Source: Pseudomonas bohemica
Lineage (GTDB): Bacteria > Pseudomonadota > Gammaproteobacteria > Pseudomonadales > Pseudomonadaceae
DNA: 64,000 bases
Direction of reading: 5' to 3'
NCBI RefSeq assembly: GCF_002934685.1
Contig: NZ_NKHL01000104.1
Coordinates: 51,627 to 115,626 of the forward strand
How positions within the stretch are numbered: the first letter of the stretch is position 1; every line of letters begins with the position of its first letter. The notes under the pieces were generated by a model. The model worked only from the letters and a program-made list of their open reading frames with translations. It did not search any database and was not told the DNA's origin. Shown one piece after another: positions 63,514 through 64,000 of this stretch. A program made the translations under genes and the position numbers.

Positions 63514-63910
63514 TTAATCCTTCATGACGTTCGAATAATAAAGGTGCCCCGATCCGGTCCCATAATTAACGGACTGGACCGTTTTCAAGTTACGGCCCTT
63601 GAAGGACCGTCGATAAACGTCGTGGCCCCAAAGGGCAGGGGGGCGCGCCGGTAATGGCGTAATAGTGGGATCGCTGGTCGCGTTCGGTCGACATTTTAAG
63701 CTCGCCGCTCGATTCCCGATAAACACCGTTGTCATCAACCGTTACCGGCCGAATACTGTCCAACTGATCTTTCGTGATGTGCACCCCCGTCTCAGGGGTG
63801 GCGCCGACGGAAATCCACCCGTTGTCGACCATTGGCATAGAGTCTTCTCGAATTGGAGATGATGTTGATATTGAATCGAGTATCCATCTTGTATCGTTCG
63901 CTACATTCAT
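63514..63910 (-). pseudogene. Unknown short gene broken in a G6 tract
   Basis: On the minus strand a frame starts at 63910 (MNVANDTRWILDSISTSS) behind GGGATGG and ends at 63590 after 106 codons. Its protein-like sequence stops being plausible at a run of six G on the plus strand (63638-63643). Removing one base there joins it to the next frame and gives a coherent 131-residue protein ending YYSNVMKD at 63514. Base composition and codon use differ from the neighbours. I recognise no family. It is either a pseudogene, a phase-variable gene, or a sequencing error in the homopolymer. Confidence 0.55.
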
Positions 63911-63923
63911 TTTTCTACCATCC

Positions 63924-64000
63924 CTAGGTTTTGTACGAAAAGTATTGCCGCATACAACGTAGGCTGCAGGCCAGCGTGACCATGGCTGCGTAGCTCTTGG
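63924..64000 (-). mobile_element. 3' end of a probable IS5-type transposase
   Basis: The minus-strand frame entering at the window edge encodes KSYAAMVTLACSLR, then CMRQYFSYKT and a TAG stop at 63924-63926. This alanine-rich helix followed by a short basic and aromatic tail is like the C-terminus of IS5-family transposases. Most of the element lies outside the window, so no terminal inverted repeat can be paired. Confidence 0.5.

Overview
The window is a 64 kb stretch of a Pseudomonas chromosome. It is GC-rich and gene-dense, and its gene order and protein sequences match the conserved backbone of the genus: dcw cluster, lpxC, dciA, secA, argJ, mutT, yajQ, mscS, ampG, groESL, colRS, imelysin cluster, bifA, sodB, xenB, olsBA, fumA. 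Several extragenic palindromes have the sequence style of the fluorescens/syringae side of the genus rather than P. aeruginosa. That placement is inference; no rRNA or tRNA gene is present to settle it.

Region 1 (1-16.9 kb, + strand) is the division and cell-wall (dcw) cluster from the 3' end of rsmH through ftsL, ftsI, murE, murF, mraY, murD, ftsW, murG, murC, ddlB, ftsQ, ftsA and ftsZ, ending with lpxC and a strong terminator. Most junctions overlap by 1 to 14 bases, so translation is probably coupled along the chain. Region 2 (16.9-30.5 kb) holds dciA (-), secA, argJ, a Nudix-ThiE-like fusion (mutT), then a minus-strand group of panE, an orphan sensor kinase and a PduO-type adenosyltransferase, followed by yajQ, mscS, ampG (-) and an alkyltransferase-like DNA repair gene (-). 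Region 3 (30.7-40.7 kb) has a DUF481 outer-membrane protein, a heme-utilisation protein behind a Fur-like box, fxsA, groES-groEL, and the ColR/ColS envelope-stress module. colRS is flanked on both sides by genes preceded by an identical 13-base ColR-type site (PAP2 phosphatase to the left; methyltransferase, inaA and a small exported protein to the right).

Region 4 (41-47 kb, - strand) is an imelysin cluster: lipoprotein IcmP, a gene with two AP2-like repeats, a di-haem c-type oxidoreductase lipoprotein, a second imelysin lipoprotein and a DUF1513 protein. It resembles a periplasmic iron-handling system. Region 5 (47-57.5 kb) carries bifA (c-di-GMP phosphodiesterase), sodB, the divergent argO/argP pair, an epimerase, a coiled-coil membrane protein, and the pyeR-pyeM-xenB operon with an array of palindromic operators. 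Region 6 (57.4-63.1 kb) has acpH overlapping olsA tail to tail, the ornithine-lipid genes olsBA, a small exported protein with a phospholipase-D-type synthase, and fumA.

The last ~500 bases differ from the rest. They are AT-richer and hold a short gene of unknown family broken by a frameshift in a G6 tract, next to the 3' end of what looks like an IS5-type transposase running off the window. At least five long palindromic (REP-like) elements sit between genes, mostly downstream of stop codons. I see no CRISPR array, prophage, tRNA or rRNA. The clearest candidates for little-described biology are the AP2-repeat gene inside the imelysin cluster and the broken gene at the right edge.
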